Part shown: positions 20,001 through 29,631 of the stretch, in pieces
How the letters are laid out: every line of letters starts with the position of its first letter
Numbering within the stretch: position 1 is the first letter of the stretch
Assembly (NCBI GenBank): GCA_023807065.1
Contig: JAJJLU010003678.1
Location: 1 to 39,204 of the forward strand
Reading direction: 5' to 3'
From: Isotricha intestinalis
Lineage: Eukaryota; Ciliophora; Litostomatea; Vestibuliferida; Isotrichidae
DNA: 39,204 nt
The notes under the pieces: generated by a model
What the model saw: only the letters and a program-made list of their open reading frames with translations
What the model was told of the DNA's origin: nothing
The model's database searches: none
Program-made: the position numbers and the translations under genes

Positions 20001-21524
20001 TCAACCAAATATAGCTCCAAAATGACAACAACCTCCAACATTACAATTTGAACTTCCATCATCAATAGCTTGATAAATTAATTTACTTCCATTTCTTAAA
20101 GAATTATTTTCTTCATTTCTCCTTTGAAAATGAATTTTATCTTCATAAAATTTAGAAGGTAAACTTTTGAATAAATTCATATGAGAAGCAAAGTTAATAT
20201 TTCCATCTATATTTTCATGAGTTAAATCATCATTTAAATTAACAAAAGTATTTTTTTCAATTTTAATTGAACTGTTATTATCAATTATATTTTCATTATC
20301 AGAATATTTATCATCATCATCACTTTCTTTTCTTTTTATTTTTTTGGGTTTACAAGCTGATTTATTTCCAATAATTCCTTTTTGAAAATTTTTCATTTTA
20401 AAAGGAGGAGGTGCATTATTAATTGAATGAATAGAATTAGTTTTTGAAATATTATTATTATTATTATTTTTTGATTGTTTATTATTATTTATATTAACCT
20501 TTTTATTATTATTATTTTTAATTTGAGAATTTCTCAGATTATTACTATTATTATTATCTGAATGTATTAAACTTGAAGAAAATTCTTTTTGTTCTTCTAT
20601 ATTATATAAAGTATTTAATGAATATATTGATTCATTGTCAGATATATTTGTTCTTACACTTAAACTTGATAAATTATCTGTTGGGATTATTAATTTTTTA
20701 AAATCTATTTTTTTAAATTCTTTAATGTTTTTATTTAAAATTCGATATTCTTCTGATATTGATTTATCATTTTTTGTTCTTATTTTTGAAAATGCTTCTA
20801 ACATACTATATATTTGTTTTACATATTTTACCATTTTTTTATATAAATAATCATTACGTATTATTTCAGTTTCTATATTTTTCAAATGAAGAAATATTTC
20901 ATTCTTTGTATTATTTTCTATTGTTAATTGTTCATTTAAAATTATTGTTTCAAATTCAATTTCTTTTATTCTTATTATTCCTTTAATCAAATCTATAAAT
21001 ATTTGATATGGATAATTTATATCTTTTCCTATTTTTTCTAGAATTTTTTTTAAGGAATTTATTTGCTTTTGTGTTAAATTTTTTTCGGTTGAATATTTTA
21101 ATAATATTTTCCATTCTTCTTCGTTTTTATTTAACATTATTAATTCTTCAAAGGTTGAAATTGGTTTAAATTCAAAAAATTCTAATATTAAATCTTCTAC
21201 ATTTTCATTATTTGGTCTATTTGAAACATCGTTTAATCTTTTTACAACTTCAGAATTAAATTTTACTATTAGTAAAGTAATTTTTTTTTTGATTTTTGAT
21301 TTTTCTTTTAATATGTTTTCAATATTGTTTTCTATTTGCATTACATTTTTATTTAATGTAAAATAAACTGATAATTGCTTTTGATATTCTTGTTTCAATA
21401 ATTTAATTTGTCCTTTAAATGATTCTAGTTCTAATTTTTTTTCTTTTACTTCTTCAGTTAAATCTGATATATTTGTTAATACAGATTCATTAAAATTATT
21501 TTCTTCATTTTTTTCATTATTCAT
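20001..21524 (-). CDS. Coiled-coil protein, 507 aa, unknown
   Basis: Residues about 15-95 are a long heptad coiled coil (EEVKEKKLELESFKGQIKLL). Residues about 110-290 are further helical with Phe, Leu and Ile (LILEFFEFKPISTFEELIML, QIFIDLIKGIIRIKEIEFE). From about 300 the chain is Asn/Ser-rich and disordered with a basic patch (KPKKIKRKES) that could serve as a nuclear signal, next to an acidic Asp run. The last 20 residues are unusual: SSNCNVGGCCHFGAIFG, with three Cys and a His, perhaps a metal or lipid-anchor site. It ends with TGA just after this. The family is not recognised. Confidence 0.8.
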   Translation of the reverse strand: MNNEKNEENNFNESVLTNISDLTEEVKEKKLELESFKGQIKLLKQEYQKQLSVYFTLNKNVMQIENNIENILKEKSKIKKKITLLIVKFNSEVVKRLNDVSNRPNNENVEDLILEFFEFKPISTFEELIMLNKNEEEWKILLKYSTEKNLTQKQINSLKKILEKIGKDINYPYQIFIDLIKGIIRIKEIEFETIILNEQLTIENNTKNEIFLHLKNIETEIIRNDYLYKKMVKYVKQIYSMLEAFSKIRTKNDKSISEEYRILNKNIKEFKKIDFKKLIIPTDNLSSLSVRTNISDNESIYSLNTLYNIEEQKEFSSSLIHSDNNNSNNLRNSQIKNNNNKKVNINNNKQSKNNNNNNISKTNSIHSINNAPPPFKMKNFQKGIIGNKSACKPKKIKRKESDDDDKYSDNENIIDNNSSIKIEKNTFVNLNDDLTHENIDGNINFASHMNLFKSLPSKFYEDKIHFQRRNEENNSLRNGSKLIYQAIDDGSSNCNVGGCCHFGAIFG

Positions 21525-22108
21525 TTATTTATTTTTTTTAAAATAGAAAAAAATTTTTAAACAAACACTATAATTATAATTAAAAAGAAAAAGGTAAAAA
21601 TTTGGATATTTGATAATATAAGAATGGATATTCTTAAAAATAATCAGATAAAATTAAATGAATTAATTAATATTAAAAATAAATGATTTTATTATAATCA
21701 AGGAGGAAAATGATTAATGATTAAATCCATAAACACACTTATTTTTAAAAAATTTTCAATAAAAAGAAAAATATAATAAATATAAGAGAATTGATAGTCT
21801 TTTTATTTCATTAATATTTTTGAAACTTTAATAAAAAATAATATATAATAAAATATGAATATTGATTTTTATAAATAATATATAATTTATTATGTATAAT
21901 TATAAAAATGTATATAAAACTATATATTATTGAAAATAAATATATATTTTTTCATGTATTTATATATTAAATAAATATATTTTCTATGATAAATAGATAA
22001 ATAAATTCAAAAAATAAATTTTATTTTGACTAATATAATAGATAAAATAATATAATATTTTAAAATTTTTTATTTGTTTAATTATTATTTTTTATTATTT
22101 CCATTTTG
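21525..22108. other. Divergent intergenic region
   Basis: Shared upstream region of the coiled-coil gene (-) and the following plus-strand gene. It is extremely AT-rich (over 90% by eye from 21840 to 22080) with TATATA runs, likely holding both promoters. No gene or hairpin is singled out. Confidence 0.5.
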
Positions 22109-23041
22109 ATGGGAAAGAATAATAAAAATAATACATCAAATGATATTTATCAAGAAAAACAAATAAATAAAAAACATAGAGGAAAATCAGAAAAAATAAC
22201 AAAAAGAATAGAAAAAAGAAGAAATAAAAAAAAAATAAAAGAACAAAATTCACAAAGAAGAAATTTATTTAAATATATAATAAAAATGTTTAAACAAAGA
22301 AAGCAATATATAGATTTAATAAGATTACCTTTAGACTTTAAAGAAATAGAAATATCAATAAAAAAAATAATAGCACATAAAGATAAAGAAAGTATAAATA
22401 GAATTTTAAGATGTTTTGATACAATGGAAAAGCTAGTGAAAGAGATAAATTTAAATACATTTGAAAATAAGTCAATTATTAAAGATGTTGATAGATTAAT
22501 GAGAAGTTTAAAAGTTAAACAAAATCCAAAATATCCTTTAAAATATTCTTTATATCATATGTTTAAAAAAAAAGATCCTAAAGTAAGATATACTTCAAAT
22601 ATAGAAGAAATTATAAGAGAATGTTTAAGTAGTTATTATTTACTTGTTAAAGTTTTATTTGATTATTATTTAAAAGAAGAAAATGAAAATGAAAATGAAA
22701 ATACAGAAATTAATGAAAATACTAATAATGAAAATATTGAAAATAATAATGATGATGATATTAAAAATGAAGAAGAAAGTGAAATTGATGAAAAGTTAAT
22801 ATTAGAAGAAGAATATAAGGCAATGGAAAAACAAATTGGAATGAATGCTGAATTTATTAATAAGGCTTTCTCTAGAATTATAAATGATAATATACATAAA
22901 AAAAAACAAAATAATAATATAAATAACAATGATACTAATCTAAATAATTTAGAAGAAAATAAAAATAATGAACCAATTAAAAAATTAGATGGTCCTTCAG
23001 CTTCTGATTTTCTTAAAATGACTATGGATTTATTAAATTAA
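22109..23041 (+). CDS. Unknown basic/acidic helical protein, 310 aa
   Basis: The start is the ATG at 22109 (MGKNNK); a longer frame would need a TTG start. Residues 1-60 are extremely basic (KITKRIEKRRNKKKIKEQ), suggesting nucleolar or RNA-binding placement. Residues 60-185 are a helical folded domain with conserved-looking Arg, Phe and Tyr (RILRCFDTMEKLV, KYPLKYSLYHMFKKKDPKVR, CLSSYYLLVKVLFDYY). Residues 190-235 are an acidic Asn-Glu repeat. The C-terminal segment resumes with NAEFINKAFSRI and ends LDGPSASDFLKMTMDLLN. No domain is named with confidence. It ends with TAA. Confidence 0.8.
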   Translation: MGKNNKNNTSNDIYQEKQINKKHRGKSEKITKRIEKRRNKKKIKEQNSQRRNLFKYIIKMFKQRKQYIDLIRLPLDFKEIEISIKKIIAHKDKESINRILRCFDTMEKLVKEINLNTFENKSIIKDVDRLMRSLKVKQNPKYPLKYSLYHMFKKKDPKVRYTSNIEEIIRECLSSYYLLVKVLFDYYLKEENENENENTEINENTNNENIENNNDDDIKNEEESEIDEKLILEEEYKAMEKQIGMNAEFINKAFSRIINDNIHKKKQNNNINNNDTNLNNLEENKNNEPIKKLDGPSASDFLKMTMDLLN

Positions 23042-23591
23042 AGTAAATTAATAAAATCAATTTTTCAAATTATTACTTATAAATGTAAAAAATAATATTC
23101 TTTATTATACTTCTTCAATCTTTAACATTTCATCTTTTTTTTCTTAATCTTTTATTTATATTCCATTAGTTCATTTATATTAAAGACAAAAATAATCAGA
23201 TATTTTTTTTTAGTTTTTTTTACTTTTTTGTTTTCCGTTTAATTTCATTTTTAAATTTGATTTTCTTTCAATTTTTTTATCAATATTTAATCTTACTTGA
23301 TTTCCTTTTAGGTAATTATTTTTTATTTCTTTTGAAAACAACACAAAATTTAAATTATATTCAATTATTTTTTTCTTATCTATTTCTCCACAAAATATTG
23401 TTTTTACAATAAATAAATCAATTGTTAAATATGTTCATTATTTTATTCTAATTAATTCATTCAATTTATAATACAAATAATGTAATTTAATATATAATAT
23501 GAACATTCATTTTTTTGTGGTTTTTAAGGTCAAATAATTTATATTTAAATTTAAATAATAATATAAATTTAATATAATTATAGATTTTTTC
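23042..23591. other. Spacer with a start-less minus-strand frame
   Basis: The spacer lies between two plus-strand genes. The minus strand at 23210-23434 carries a 74-codon open frame with coding-like composition, listed separately. The rest, including the promoter area before 23592, is AT-rich with no other feature. Confidence 0.5.
23210..23434 (-). pseudogene. Start-less small coding frame (gene fragment or frameshifted gene)
   Basis: The minus-strand frame is open for 74 codons from a TGA just above 23434 to TAA at 23210. It has coding-like usage of GAA, GGA, AGA, CAA and AAC codons; segments include VKTIFCGEIDKKKIIEY, NFVLFSKEI, YLKGNQVRLNIDKKIERK and a very basic C-terminus (GKQKSKKN). 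No ATG exists in this frame upstream. An ATG in another frame (MNIFNN, near 23439) would fit if one base were missing in the T-rich stretch between. No AG acceptor lies where a first intron would have to end. It is therefore a pseudogene, a real gene with a sequencing indel, or a last exon. The family is not recognised. Confidence 0.4.
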
Positions 23592-24428
23592 ATGGAAGTG
23601 AAAAAAGCTCAAAATATCAGTCCTAATCCATATATAAATAATGATTCCCAAAATAATTCTTTGAATGATAAAATTGATAAAAAAAAACGATATCAAGATA
23701 TTTATGATTTATTATATGGAATAAATAATAAAAACGGGGAAGAAAAAATTGAAGGAAAAAAATTAAAAAATAAAAGTATTTCTCACAGAAAGTATAAAAT
23801 AACTAATATAAATAATTTTAATGTATTAGGAAAAAACAAACAAAAATCTACAATATATGATGATAAAATTTCTTTATTATATGATAAAATATATTCACTA
23901 CAAAAGAAGTCGTTAAAAAAAATAAATTTCCAAATCCCAATAAAATCAAATAATACTATTTTAATGAACCAACATCAAAATAAAAATGAAAAAATAGATT
24001 TTAATAATAATAACAAGTTAAATATAAAATCACAATTTCAAAAATATTCTTTTGATAATAGTAAAAAAAACTTGAATCACCAACCTTATAAATTATTTAA
24101 ACATAAGATGAATATATATGACCCAATTTTAACTTATGAATCAAATAATTATTCAAATAGAAATAGTAATTATAATACAATTAATAATGTTCAACGAGTG
24201 AAACCAAAAAATTTTTTAATGGATAAAAGAAATGAAATAAGAGATTTACTTAACTTTAATAATATAAATACAAATCATTATAGAAATATAAATGTTTATA
24301 ATTCCTTTGATAAAAAAAAATATTCTGGAAATTATTTCGCTAATGAATTGAAAAGATTTACTTATATTTTAAATAATTCAGAACGAATAAATTCAAAAAC
24401 AAAAAGAGTTTATTCTCAAATTGAATAA
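23592..24428 (+). CDS. Unknown Asn/Lys/Tyr-rich protein, 278 aa
   Basis: A single frame beginning MEVKKAQNISPNP and ending with TAA. It is very basic and Asn-rich throughout, with no hydrophobic core long enough for a membrane helix. Slightly ordered helical stretches occur at about 28-45 (KKKRYQDIYDLLYGI) and 95-115 (KISLLYDKIYSLQKKSLKKI). Codon composition matches neighbouring genes, and the frame is far longer than chance. The role is unknown. It is convergent with the SNF1-like kinase, with 216 nt between the stop codons. Confidence 0.7.
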   Translation: MEVKKAQNISPNPYINNDSQNNSLNDKIDKKKRYQDIYDLLYGINNKNGEEKIEGKKLKNKSISHRKYKITNINNFNVLGKNKQKSTIYDDKISLLYDKIYSLQKKSLKKINFQIPIKSNNTILMNQHQNKNEKIDFNNNNKLNIKSQFQKYSFDNSKKNLNHQPYKLFKHKMNIYDPILTYESNNYSNRNSNYNTINNVQRVKPKNFLMDKRNEIRDLLNFNNINTNHYRNINVYNSFDKKKYSGNYFANELKRFTYILNNSERINSKTKRVYSQIE

Positions 24429-24478
24429 TAATCAATTTATTAAATTTTTATTTTTTTATAATAAAACAATGATTATTA
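24426..24478. repeat. 9-bp inverted repeat between convergent genes
   Basis: TAATAATCA (24426-24434) and TGATTATTA (24470-24478) are reverse complements separated by 35 nt. The first arm overlaps the stop codon of the upstream gene. The repeat is short enough to be chance. Confidence 0.3.
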
Positions 24479-24644
24479 TATAAAATTAACCTTTTAATTA
24501 ATTTTCTAATAATATTATCTTATCTTTTCTTTTTATAATTTTTTATATGAAAAATAAACAAAGAAAAATTTATATTAAGTTAAATTAATGCTATATAAAA
24601 TAATATTTATTATCATTATATATAAATAAAAAAAGCACTAAAAC

Positions 24645-26357
24645 TTAAAAATGATGTTTAATAAATTTAAATTGATTGAACAATTCTCTTCTTGTAGATT
24701 TAGAAATGTATTTATCATCTTTAGAAGAACTTTTACTATGAATATTAGAAGAATTTGGATTTGTATAATTACTAATATTACTTATTACACTTCCATTTAT
24801 ACTTCCTTTTTTTTTATATCCTATTTTAAAATTTGTTGTTAAATTATTCATAAATAAATTTAAACTTTTTTTTGAACTTGAATTATTGTTTATTCTTGAT
24901 GTATTATTTGAAAATGATTTTTTTAATTTATTCTTTTTAGATAAATATAATTTATGCTCAAAAGGTCCTAATGTAGTTTTTATACTTTTATTTTTATTTT
25001 TATTACCTTCATTAAAATAAAATTGATTAATATTCAAATTCACATTATTATACACAAAATTTGAATTATTTAAAAAAGGAATATTCTTTTTACTTTTTTT
25101 GAATTCTATTAATTCTTTTAAAGTATATTTAGGAGTAAATTCCCTGAAAAAGCCTTTAGTCAAAGTTTTAATTTTATTTTTAGTTTTTTTAATAGAAGTA
25201 GCAGAAAAAACATGATTTCTTTTTTTATTTCTAGTGAGAATATTTATATTAGCATTTGTATTTGAATTATTATTTGTGATATTTGTATTATTAGGATTTG
25301 AATGATTATTCATACTAAAATTTCTATTATGAACTGAAATAGAATCAGTTTGTAAAATATTATTAAGTTGTTTAAAATTTTTTGTATGAAAATTAAAATG
25401 ATTATTCAAAATTTGAATTTTTTTATTTAATTTTGTACCATTTTTATCTTTTTCTTTTTGAAAATTCTTTATTTTTTTTTTAATATCTTTATTTTTTATC
25501 ATTTTTCTAGTATTAATAATACTTTTTTCAATAGTATCATAATCAATATTACTTAAGGATTTTCCTTTTAAATAGAAATCATCTTTTTTAATTTTATCGA
25601 TATAAATTCTTTCTTCTGGATTAATATTTAATAATTGAGAAATTAATTTTTTACTTTTTACAGATAAAAATTTAGGATATTCAGGTTTACCAATTAAAAT
25701 ATTTTTAAATAATTCATCATTACTTTCTCCTTCAAAAGGTAAATAACCACATAACATTGCAAATAAAATAATACCACAACACCAAATATCAGTTTTAAAT
25801 CCATCATAATATTTTCTAGTTATTATTTCAGGAGAAGCATAAGAAGGACTTCCACATTTTGTACTTAATAAATTATTATTTGTTATTATATGTGATAAAC
25901 CAAAATCAATTATTTTTAAAATGTTATTTTTTGTTAATAATAAATTTTCTGGTTTTAAATCTCTATGTGCTACTTTTTTCTTATGAATATGTTCTAAACC
26001 ATTTATTAATTGATAAAAAAAAATCGATGCTTCTTCTTCACTTAATCTTTTATGATTTACTATATAATCAAATAATTCTCCTTTTGAACAATATTCCATT
26101 ACAATATAATAATTTTCTGATTGTTCTATTAATTGATATACATATATTACATTTATATGATTGAATTTTTTAATTATTTCATTTTCATTAAAAAATACAT
26201 TGTTCATTTTTTCTTTGATTTTTTTTTTGTTTAAAACTTTTACTGCAAATTCTTCTCCTGTTGGATTAAAGATTGCTAATTTTACTTTACCAAAATTTCC
26301 TTCTCCTATTGTGTCTTTTAAAGTATAATTTGAAAAATCAGAATAATCAATTGACAT
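24645..26357 (-). CDS. SNF1/AMPK-related (CAMK-group) Ser/Thr kinase
   Basis: The start is the ATG at 26357 (MSIDYSDFSNY), not the upstream in-frame TTG; the product is 570 aa. The kinase domain spans residues 11-268: GEGNFG (18-23), Lys40 in FAVKV, Glu in NENEI, HRDLKPEN with Asp133, DFG at 151-153. The activation loop reads LSTKCGSPSYASPE, with Thr166 in the position phosphorylated by LKB1-type kinases in AMPK. All catalytic residues are present, so it should be active. The following 300 residues are Asn/Lys/Ser-rich and disordered with no UBA or KA1 domain that I can see; a short helix LKELIEFKKSKK is the only ordered hint. SNF1/MARK relatives control energy, polarity or cell cycle. It ends with TAA. 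Confidence 0.93.
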   Translation of the reverse strand: MSIDYSDFSNYTLKDTIGEGNFGKVKLAIFNPTGEEFAVKVLNKKKIKEKMNNVFFNENEIIKKFNHINVIYVYQLIEQSENYYIVMEYCSKGELFDYIVNHKRLSEEEASIFFYQLINGLEHIHKKKVAHRDLKPENLLLTKNNILKIIDFGLSHIITNNNLLSTKCGSPSYASPEIITRKYYDGFKTDIWCCGIILFAMLCGYLPFEGESNDELFKNILIGKPEYPKFLSVKSKKLISQLLNINPEERIYIDKIKKDDFYLKGKSLSNIDYDTIEKSIINTRKMIKNKDIKKKIKNFQKEKDKNGTKLNKKIQILNNHFNFHTKNFKQLNNILQTDSISVHNRNFSMNNHSNPNNTNITNNNSNTNANINILTRNKKRNHVFSATSIKKTKNKIKTLTKGFFREFTPKYTLKELIEFKKSKKNIPFLNNSNFVYNNVNLNINQFYFNEGNKNKNKSIKTTLGPFEHKLYLSKKNKLKKSFSNNTSRINNNSSSKKSLNLFMNNLTTNFKIGYKKKGSINGSVISNISNYTNPNSSNIHSKSSSKDDKYISKSTRRELFNQFKFIKHHF

Positions 26358-26472
26358 TAATTTATTTTTCAAATTTATCAAAATGTTTAATTTTTATATT
26401 ATATATTTTAAATTAATTGAAATTAAATTAAATATCTATCCATTTATTTTTTTATTTTATGAAATACATTTT

Positions 26473-27294
26473 TTAGTCTAAATTCTTTATTTTTACTTTA
26501 TATTTTTGAATTTTATTTTGTAATTCATCATAAATTTTTTGTTTGTTAGTTTCTTTTTCAGTTAAATTTCTATTATTTATATTAATTTCTTCTGGATTAT
26601 TATTAATATTTGTTTGTTCTGATATTTTATTTTTATTTCTTATGAGTTTTTCATTTAAATTTTCATTTTCATTTTTTATTAAATGTATTTCATCTAAATA
26701 TTTATCATTTGATATTTTTAAAGCAATATTTTCTGATGAAATATTATCTAATTTTTTTTCAAAATTTTTAAGTGTATTCTCTAAATAATTTATTCTTTCA
26801 TTTTCATCATATTTATAATTATTTAATTGTTTACATAAATCATCTTTTTCTTTAAGTAAAGTCAATATTTTATCATTTAAAAATTTATTTTCAGTTAATA
26901 ATTTAATATTATCTTCATTTAATTTTTTATTATCCAATTTTATTTCTTGTATTTGTTGTTTAATAGGAATTTTTTTTCCTATTGGAATATCATTTTCAAA
27001 ATTATTAAATAAAGAAATTTCATTAAGTGAATTTTTTAATTGTTCAATTTGAATATTTTTATTTAAAATTTCTTTTTCATAAGATTCATTTATTTTAATT
27101 AAATCAAATAATTTTCTTTTATAATTTTCTAATTCCTCTCTTAAATTATTATTTATATTCAATAAATTATTGATATCTTCTTTATACATATAATTATTTG
27201 ATTTCAAAGAAATATTTTCTTGTAGCAATTTTTCATTATCATTTTGAGATAAAAGAAAACTATTTGTTTTATTTATTTCTTCATAGTTATTCAT
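26473..27294 (-). CDS. Coiled-coil protein, 273 aa
   Basis: Almost the whole chain is a heptad coiled coil rich in Asn, Glu, Lys and Leu (LLQENISLKSNNYMYKE, LREELENYKRKLFDLIK, LENTLKNFEKKLDNIS), with one break around FENDIPIGKKIPIKQQ and another near the C-terminal NNNPEEININN. It contains no globular domain, signal peptide or membrane helix. Such proteins form rod-like dimers in cytoskeletal or vesicle-tethering structures; the partner is unknown. It lies 116 nt upstream of the kinase start on the same strand. It ends with TAA. Confidence 0.82.
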   Translation of the reverse strand: MNNYEEINKTNSFLLSQNDNEKLLQENISLKSNNYMYKEDINNLLNINNNLREELENYKRKLFDLIKINESYEKEILNKNIQIEQLKNSLNEISLFNNFENDIPIGKKIPIKQQIQEIKLDNKKLNEDNIKLLTENKFLNDKILTLLKEKDDLCKQLNNYKYDENERINYLENTLKNFEKKLDNISSENIALKISNDKYLDEIHLIKNENENLNEKLIRNKNKISEQTNINNNPEEININNRNLTEKETNKQKIYDELQNKIQKYKVKIKNLD

Positions 27295-27433
27295 TTAATT
27301 AATTAATAAAAAATTCATTTATAAAAAATTTAAAAATAAATTATTTCCTACTCTGCAATTTATAAAATACTTTAATAAAAATTTATAAAAATAATAATAA
27401 GCCTTAAAGAAAAAAAATAATATTCTAAATATA

Positions 27434-28348
27434 TTATTTTGCATATTTTTTTTGTATTTCTTGTATTTCATCAGTTTTTTTAGAATATTGAAAATATTCT
27501 TTAACTTTAAATTTATAAGTATTCCCAATTTTTAAATTTTTAGGAACAAAAAAAGAAGGTAAAATAAAAATCATATCTTCTTGTGATACAAAAATAGCTT
27601 TTCCTTTTTCAAGCATACTTAAAGTACAAATAATAGTATTTAAGTATTTTTCTTTATTTACTTCTTTAAAATTTTCATTTTTTTTATCATCAATTTCTAA
27701 ATTATAATTTTCATTAATTTTATCTTTATGACTATTTAAATTCCAAAAAACATTTTTTTCATTTTCTTCTTCTTCAAAATTTTTATCCCCATTATTACTA
27801 TCTTCACTATTATTATTATTATTACTATTATTAGAAGAATTAGTATGAATCACTTTTAAATCTTTTTCATCAATTTCAACTTCATTTGCTTTAGTAGACT
27901 CAATTAAATGTCCTTCTTTTGAAAAAGAAGAATTAGCTAAATGAGGTTTACCAGAAGTTCCTAATTTAATTAAAATAGATTGAGTAATTAACTTAGGATC
28001 AATTTCTTCATCTATTTTATTTTCTGTATTATTTGTATTATTTAAATTTACAAATCTTGCTTTTTTATTTCTAAATGAAATAAATCCTGAACTTGATATT
28101 GAAGTATTTGGTTGAAATGAATTATTGTTGTTTGGATTTTCTTGTTTTATTAAATTTTGTAATATATTATGTGGAGTATTTATTATGTGGCTATTTTTTT
28201 TTATTTGATTTGGATTTGGAAACTTTTGGTCTTCTAAATTATTTAATGCTCCTTTAAATACTGCTTTGTCTGTTAAATCAGATAAATCTATATCGTTATC
28301 TTCTATTTTCTTTGAATCATTTATATTTTGATTATTTTCTTTTTTCAT
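27434..28348 (-). CDS. Asn-rich protein with a small beta-rich C-terminal domain, 304 aa
   Basis: Residues 1-220 are disordered and Asn/Glu/Lys-rich, including a poly-Asn run. A short ordered piece at about 115-150 contains DPKLITQSILIKLG and a Gly/Ser-rich stretch. Residues about 232-290 look folded: TIICTLSMLEKGKAIFVSQE, then MIFILPSFFVPKNLKIGNTY, then KFKVKEYFQY. This strand-loop-strand pattern with a GxxYxFKV end resembles an OB-like or SH3-like barrel, but no family is confirmed. There is no membrane segment. It ends with TAA. Confidence 0.75.
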   Translation of the reverse strand: MKKENNQNINDSKKIEDNDIDLSDLTDKAVFKGALNNLEDQKFPNPNQIKKNSHIINTPHNILQNLIKQENPNNNNSFQPNTSISSSGFISFRNKKARFVNLNNTNNTENKIDEEIDPKLITQSILIKLGTSGKPHLANSSFSKEGHLIESTKANEVEIDEKDLKVIHTNSSNNSNNNNNSEDSNNGDKNFEEEENEKNVFWNLNSHKDKINENYNLEIDDKKNENFKEVNKEKYLNTIICTLSMLEKGKAIFVSQEDMIFILPSFFVPKNLKIGNTYKFKVKEYFQYSKKTDEIQEIQKKYAK

Positions 28349-29631
28349 AAATCTTTATATTCAATTTTTAATTTTATTTTTAAAAATTTTTTTTTTATTT
28401 TTAAAAATATTTTAAGAGTTTTTTTGAATTTAAAATATAAAAAAAGTGTATATTATTAATTTATTTTATAATTGTTTTAAATCACTTGATTTTGTTGAAT
28501 GAATTTTAAATATTTTAATCATATATAATTATTTATTAGATTTTATTTCATCATTATCCATCACAATTAATTAAACTTTGTATTAGTTTAAACTTTCATA
28601 ATTAACTAAATTAAAATTTTAAAAATGTAATATTATAATTCTCTTTCTCTAATAAATGAAATAAATTAAGATTTATTATTCATATAAAGATTAACTAAAT
28701 TTATTACTTTTAATATTTTCAAAATGGTCTTTTATTAAAGAATTTTCCTTTAAAATAACAAATTATATATGTATTTCTCTTTTATCATTTAGATACTTGT
28801 TATTATATTATTCTCATTATTATTTTTTGAATTTTCTTTATCATTATTAGTAAACAATAAAGAATAATTTAGTTTAATTTTAGCTTTATCAAAATACATA
28901 ATATTTTGTTAATTCAAGAAAAATCATTTAATATTTTTTATTAATGATTTTTGAATCTAATTATCCTTCTTATGAAATTATCATTTTGGAACTTATGAAT
29001 TAGAAGTTTTTTAATCCTAAAGAAAATAATGAAAATAATAGTTGATTTGTTTTGAGAAAAAGAATAAATTAAATAATTTGTCCGATTATTAATAATAATA
29101 TCTTATGAAGTTATAAAATTTTAAAAAATAATTCGAATTAAATTAAAACTTCTTTTAAATTATCAGTGAATCAAAGAATGAAACTTTGAAATATTAGGAT
29201 TTTCCAAAAAAAAACACAAAACTATTTTTTTATTTATTCTCAAACAAAGTTTAAAATATATCACAAAAAATAATGCACATTAACTACTCAATAATATTTG
29301 ATTTCTAGGTGTTTCATTAATTCTTTTTAATAGTTATATTCATTTTCATGTAATATTTACTTGATAAATTTGGAATAATTCATTTTTAATATTTTCTTGT
29401 TTATTTTTAACAAATTTATCTTTTTTTTATTTGATTTTAATTATAAAATATATATGAACTTCTATTTTGTTTTTATTATAATACACTTTAAAAATAAACA
29501 AAAAATAATTAAAATGTTAAATATTATATAAACAAATTATTAATATCAAATAAATGATTAAATCATTATCTTTAAACTAATAATAACAAAAAAAATAAAA
29601 CAAATTCATTTATAAAGAAAAAAATAATAAA
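28349..29631. other. 1.28-kb intergenic region with a possible gene fossil
   Basis: The longest internal gene-free stretch. It includes the promoters of the two divergent flanking genes. In the middle (about 28723-29290, plus strand) a single frame gives protein-like segments interrupted by about 13 stops. No tRNA or repeat was found. Confidence 0.5.
28723..29290 (+). pseudogene. Possible decayed coding segment
   Basis: One plus-strand frame reads as natural-looking segments (MIFESNYPSYEIIILELMN, KFFNPKENNENNS, FVLRKRIN, SYKILKNNSN, IKTSFKLSVNQRMKL) separated by TAG, TGA and TAA. Frequent GAA and CCT codons argue for a coding past. Stop density of roughly one per 14 codons is only slightly below the random expectation for this base composition, so the case is weak. 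No family is recognised. Confidence 0.25.

Noticed and set aside
22106..22108. TTG start giving MMGK at the 22-kb gene
   Set aside because: An ATG follows immediately at 22109 and eukaryotic translation should use it.
23487..23696. Minus-strand 69-codon frame
   Set aside because: It overlaps the start of the plus-strand gene at 23592 and is a hydrophobic shadow.
26358..26381. Upstream in-frame TTG extension of the SNF1-like kinase
   Set aside because: No ATG in the extension; the ATG at 26357 is eight codons later and just before the kinase domain.
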